33,735 nucleotides of DNA from an uncultured Lachnospiraceae bacterium (GTDB lineage: Bacteria > Bacillota > Clostridia > Lachnospirales > Lachnospiraceae), in contig CAJTRL010000026.1 of NCBI GenBank assembly GCA_910578715.1, forward strand, positions 1 to 33,735, in the 5' to 3' direction. The notes under the pieces are model-generated. The model saw nothing but the letters and a program-made list of their open reading frames with translations, was not told where the DNA came from and did no database searches. This document shows, one piece after another, positions 31,132 through 33,735 of the stretch. The number at the start of each line of letters is the position of its first letter. The stretch's first letter is position 1. A program made the position numbers and the translations under genes.

Positions 31132-32971
31132 GATAAGTTCCAGACAACAGGAAGCAATTTCGTCCGTTTCCGGCCCCATAGAGGTGCTTGCGGGGCCCGG
31201 AAGCGGCAAAACGTTCACAATTACACAGCGTATACGTTATCTGATTACAGACTGCGGCGTGGAGCCGTCGCGGATTCTGGTCATTACCTTTACAAAAGCG
31301 GCGGCGGGTGAAATGCAGCAACGGTTCCGCAGGCTGACAAAGGGAACAGGCATCGGCTCTTTTGTCGTTTTTGGCACTTTCCACGCAATCTTTTATTCTA
31401 TCCTGAAGCAGACCGGACAATATCGTCAGTTTACCCTGATTACCGAAACACAGAAAAGAAATCTTCTGGCGCAGATTTTGCAGCTTCCCATGACGCCGCT
31501 GCTTGCGGAAAATGAGAAAATTGACAGTCTGATTCGCGCCATCAGCCGGATAAAAAATTTCGGTGAATGTTTTGACGGTTTTTCCGGGGATGGATTTTCA
31601 CAAGAAGAATTACAGGAAATATATCGCGATTATAACGAATATCTGCTGGAGTTTCACAAAATGGACTTTGACGATATGGGACTTTTATGCCTGAAATTGT
31701 TCCGGGAAAATCCAAAAGCGCTGAAGGAATGGCAGGAGAGATATTCCTATATTCTGGTCGATGAATTTCAGGATATCAATCCGCTTCAATACCAGATTGT
31801 GCGGCTTTTGGCACAGCCGGAGGACAACCTTTTCATTGTGGGCGACGACGACCAGTCCATTTATGGATTCCGGGGGGCGGACCCGGGTATTATGCGGCAG
31901 TTTCTGTCAGATTATCCCACGGCAAAACAAGTCCTTCTGGACGTCAATTACCGTTGCCATGCAAGTATTGTCGAAAAGTCTCTGCGGGTCATGGAATCAG
32001 GCAGGAACCGTTTCTCCAAAAAAATTTATGCCAGCCATTCAAAGGGCCCCGGCGTTATCATACAGACATTTGCCAGCCAGGAAGAGGAGTATGAGGAACT
32101 GCTTTCCATGTTACAGGAGACGGCGCTGCGGGGAAAACCGGAACTGCTTTCCGGCACGGCGGTCATCTACCGGACCAATTACGAATGCAGCATGCTGGCG
32201 GAAAAACTTTTATTGCGGGAAATCCCTTTTTATATGAAAGAAACGCTGAAATGCAGATACGACCATTTTGTCATAAAAGATTTGCTCGCCTATCTGGAAT
32301 TTGCGAACGGCAACAGAAAACGGGAAATTTTTCACCTGTTCATGAACAGGCCGTTGCGCTATCTGCGGAAAGACTGCGCAAGAAGCAGCACGATTTTCCT
32401 GAAGGAGCTGCTTGCTTATTACCGGAACGATATCCATATGCAGGAAGTATCCCGTACGCTGTTCCATGATTTGGAACAGCTCGGCTCGATGCGGCCTTAT
32501 CTGGCCGTGAACTATATCCGGCAGGTCATCGGTTATGACGATTATCTGAAAGAGACTTACCAGCTGGAAGAGGGCGGAAAACTGCTGCGGGTCGCGGATG
32601 ATTTTCAACAGGAGATTAAAGGATTTCATACTTATGCGGAACTGAGTGACTATATTAGTCAATGCAGAGCGCTTGTCAGTGAAAAGCAGAAAGAGGCGGA
32701 AGCACGGGCTTTGGATAAAAAGCCGGGCGGCATCCGTCTGCTGACAATGCACGCGGCAAAGGGACTGGAATTTCAGACAGTTTATCTGCCCGATTTAAAC
32801 GAAGGAAAACTGCCGTCGAGACAGGCCGTTACGCCGGAAGAAGTGGACGAAGAACGCCGCATGTTCTATGTGGCGATGACAAGAGCGCAGAAAGAACTGC
32901 ATCTTCTTTATTATGGCAGAGAAAATGGAAAGGACAGACCCTCACAGTTTCTGGAACCGCTTTTATCATAG
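31118..32971 (+). CDS. UvrD/PcrA-like superfamily 1 DNA helicase
   Basis: A 617-residue ATP-dependent 3'-5' helicase of the UvrD/Rep/PcrA group, shorter than typical PcrA (about 720-750). Seen: Q-motif SSRQQEAI, Walker A AGPGSGKT (25-32), motif II DEFQD (215-219), motif III GDDDQSIYGFRGA (242-254), motif V TMHAAKGLEF and motif VI ERRMFYVAMTRA. Domain 2B and the C-terminal extension are small, so it may be a second, specialised helicase rather than the main PcrA. ATG 31118 is preferred over an in-frame TTG at 31103 because GAGAAG lies 7 bases before it. It overlaps gltX by 14 bases and shares the terminator at 33022. Confidence 0.9.
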   Translation: MPEIKISSRQQEAISSVSGPIEVLAGPGSGKTFTITQRIRYLITDCGVEPSRILVITFTKAAAGEMQQRFRRLTKGTGIGSFVVFGTFHAIFYSILKQTGQYRQFTLITETQKRNLLAQILQLPMTPLLAENEKIDSLIRAISRIKNFGECFDGFSGDGFSQEELQEIYRDYNEYLLEFHKMDFDDMGLLCLKLFRENPKALKEWQERYSYILVDEFQDINPLQYQIVRLLAQPEDNLFIVGDDDQSIYGFRGADPGIMRQFLSDYPTAKQVLLDVNYRCHASIVEKSLRVMESGRNRFSKKIYASHSKGPGVIIQTFASQEEEYEELLSMLQETALRGKPELLSGTAVIYRTNYECSMLAEKLLLREIPFYMKETLKCRYDHFVIKDLLAYLEFANGNRKREIFHLFMNRPLRYLRKDCARSSTIFLKELLAYYRNDIHMQEVSRTLFHDLEQLGSMRPYLAVNYIRQVIGYDDYLKETYQLEEGGKLLRVADDFQQEIKGFHTYAELSDYISQCRALVSEKQKEAEARALDKKPGGIRLLTMHAAKGLEFQTVYLPDLNEGKLPSRQAVTPEEVDEERRMFYVAMTRAQKELHLLYYGRENGKDRPSQFLEPLLS

Positions 32972-33021
32972 GGAATATCCGATTCCACGGGACGAGGGGG
33001 TCTGACGAGGGATTCAGATGA

Positions 33022-33047
33022 AAAGAACCGCATTACTGCGGTTCTTT
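33022..33047. terminator. Bidirectional terminator between the helicase and DUF1292 genes
   Basis: AAAGAACCGC (33022-33031) pairs perfectly with GCGGTTCTTT (33038-33047), loop ATTACT. It ends the + strand gltX-helicase transcript and the - strand DUF1292 transcript; the last codons and stop (33033) of DUF1292 lie in the stem. Confidence 0.85.
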
Positions 33048-33395
33048 ATCGGCTTCATCCATCATTTCGTCAAATTCGACGCTGTCAAGATATTCGTCGA
33101 AAGCATCTCCGACGGCTTCGTATTCTTCATCGTCATCAATATATTCGAGTGTCGGCTCTTCATTTGGATTCTGCTCATTTTCCGCATACCGGTAGAACCA
33201 TACTTCTCCGTTATCGTTCAGCCCATTTTCATTTAGCGGAAGCAGTGCAATATAATCCCGGCCAGAAACAGTCAGAATGGTGACGATGGAACAGGTAACA
33301 TGTCTGCCGTCATCGAGGTCTAAGTCGACGGTCATTTCTTCTTCGGCGGCGTTAAGCGGTTCTATTTTTTGCGCGTTGTCATTTCCTTTTTTCAT
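33033..33395 (-). CDS. DUF1292 (YrzB-like) acidic protein
   Basis: 120 residues, very acidic, beginning MKKGNDNAQKIEP. The DUF1292 core reads MTVDLDLDDG ... CSIVTILTVSGRDYIALLPL and EVWFYRYAEN, followed by an Asp/Glu-rich tail (YIDDDEEYEAVGDAFDEYLDS). This family is common in Firmicutes (B. subtilis YrzB) and its function is unknown. ATG 33395 is preferred over a longer reading from 33470 because GAGAGGAAAA precedes it and the upstream residues are untypical. It is expressed from a promoter at 33511-33539 with a structured leader of over 100 bases. Confidence 0.88.
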   Translation of the reverse strand: MKKGNDNAQKIEPLNAAEEEMTVDLDLDDGRHVTCSIVTILTVSGRDYIALLPLNENGLNDNGEVWFYRYAENEQNPNEEPTLEYIDDDEEYEAVGDAFDEYLDSVEFDEMMDEADKEPQ

Positions 33396-33410
33396 TTTTC
33401 CTCTCATTCC

Positions 33411-33496
33411 GCCGCATATGCGGCAATTCAGTTTTATTCTGCAATCCGCTTCGTATACGGGCATTTCCATTCATCATTCAATCCGCATACGAAACG
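33411..33496 (-). promoter_or_regulatory. Structured leader of the DUF1292 gene
   Basis: In the - strand RNA, a 14-bp stem forms between 33496-33483 and 33460-33447 (two G-U pairs, 22-base loop). A second, perfect 14-base palindrome GCCGCATATGCGGC (33411-33424) lies 15 bases or so before the start codon and just upstream of the ribosome site. The mismatches in DNA are exactly those tolerated as G-U in RNA, which supports a leader structure. Not a riboswitch I recognise. Confidence 0.5.
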
Positions 33497-33510
33497 GAAT
33501 TTCAATATCT

Positions 33511-33539
33511 ATTTTACAGAATATATGCGTCCGATTCAA
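33511..33539 (-). promoter_or_regulatory. Sigma-A promoter of the DUF1292 gene
   Basis: Read on the - strand: TTGAAT (33539-33534), a 17-base spacer and TAAAAT (33516-33511). The start of transcription would be near 33504, about 8 bases before the leader hairpin. Confidence 0.7.
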
Positions 33540-33586
33540 TAGTTATCTGAAAATTCTCCGAAAGTATGGTAAAAAAAAAGGGGGTA

Positions 33587-33595
33587 TGATATAAT
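33587..33595 (+). promoter_or_regulatory. Extended -10 promoter in front of structured repeat copy 2
   Basis: TGATATAAT (TGn plus TATAAT at 33590-33595), the same nine bases as at 24848-24856. A transcript would begin near 33602, at the start of hairpin I of the repeat, so the element could be transcribed as an RNA of its own or as the leader of a gene beyond the window. Confidence 0.6.
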
Positions 33596-33735
33596 GATGC
33601 AAAAGAAAAACAAGCGGCTGCGAAGCAGACATTTGTTTTTCTTGCATCATTAACGAGAAAGCGTTTGACGAAGTCAAACAAAGAGTGCGCAAGCACGGGC
33701 TTTCGAGTAACAAATAATCGAAAGAGTGCGCAAGC
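33593..33735 (+). repeat. Structured modular repeat, copy 2 (truncated by the window end)
   Basis: It has the same plan as copy 1 at a constant offset of 33600 through hairpin B. Hairpin I pairs 33605-33613 with 33633-33641, extended by an outer 10-bp stem (33593-33602 with 33642-33651) and an inner CTGC-GAA-GCAG stem. Stem A is GAAAGC (33657-33662) with GCTTTC (33699-33704), hairpin B is GTTTGAC-GAA-GTCAAAC (33663-33679), and hairpin C is GTGC-GCAA-GCAC (33685-33696). A second module begins at 33720 and runs off the window. CGAG (33654-33657) faces CGAG (33704-33707). Stem A, B, C and the inner stem of I differ from copy 1 in sequence yet stay paired. Confidence 0.72.

Overview
The window looks like a chromosomal segment of an anaerobic, spore-forming Clostridia species, most likely Lachnospiraceae. 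The reasons are a spore-coat cotJABC operon, a GerA/SpoVAF-type spore germination protein, an oxygen-sensitive class III ribonucleotide reductase (nrdD-nrdG), a monomeric [FeFe]-hydrogenase-like protein, strong purine-rich Shine-Dalgarno sites, and frequent GTG/TTG starts. Nearly all genes lie on the + strand. Only an XRE regulator, cotJABC and a DUF1292 gene are on the - strand.

Layout. 1-185: a structured repeat. 186-2865: nucleoside salvage (purine nucleoside phosphorylase, cytidine deaminase, an amidohydrolase of the SAH/MTA/adenosine deaminase type). 2899-7199: a membrane-anchored MutS-like ATPase, RNase HI, a small membrane protein, a YjjG-like HAD phosphatase and a WYL regulator. 7300-10164: nrdD-nrdG behind a consensus promoter and two NrdR-like boxes. 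10304-12836: a visibly more AT-rich block with an XRE regulator divergent from an SPFH/zinc-ribbon protein, a four-TM protein, a zinc-ribbon TM2 protein and a tiny membrane ORF. 13113-15104: dUTPase and a SpoVAF-like germination protein whose ribosome site is buried in a terminator-like hairpin. 15105-15615: a gene-poor stretch with a 182-bp imperfect palindrome, a second inverted repeat and a possible 52-residue ORF. 15616-17836: a LytTR/GHKL two-component pair. 17889-23608: an unassigned protein, two lipoproteins, an AraC regulator and an EAL protein with a degenerate GGDEF domain. 23718-24771 (-): cotJABC. 24964-29637: an ABC ATPase, a fused GldF-GldG-like permease and the [FeFe]-hydrogenase-like protein. 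29671-32971: gltX and a UvrD/PcrA-like helicase. 33033-33395 (-): DUF1292.

The salvage genes, dUTPase, YjjG-like phosphatase and NrdDG all act on nucleoside or nucleotide pools, although they sit in separate transcription units. cotJ and the germination protein act in spores.

The most unusual signal is not protein coding. Two copies of a roughly 150-nt modular element lie at the two ends of the window, on the same strand and aligned position for position (n and 33600+n). Their helices differ in sequence but keep complementarity, which points to selection on an RNA fold. Both carry a CGAG/CGAG internal motif (potential tandem G-A pairs) that also appears inside the 182-bp palindrome at 15117-15298. 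I cannot assign these to a named RNA family from the sequence alone.
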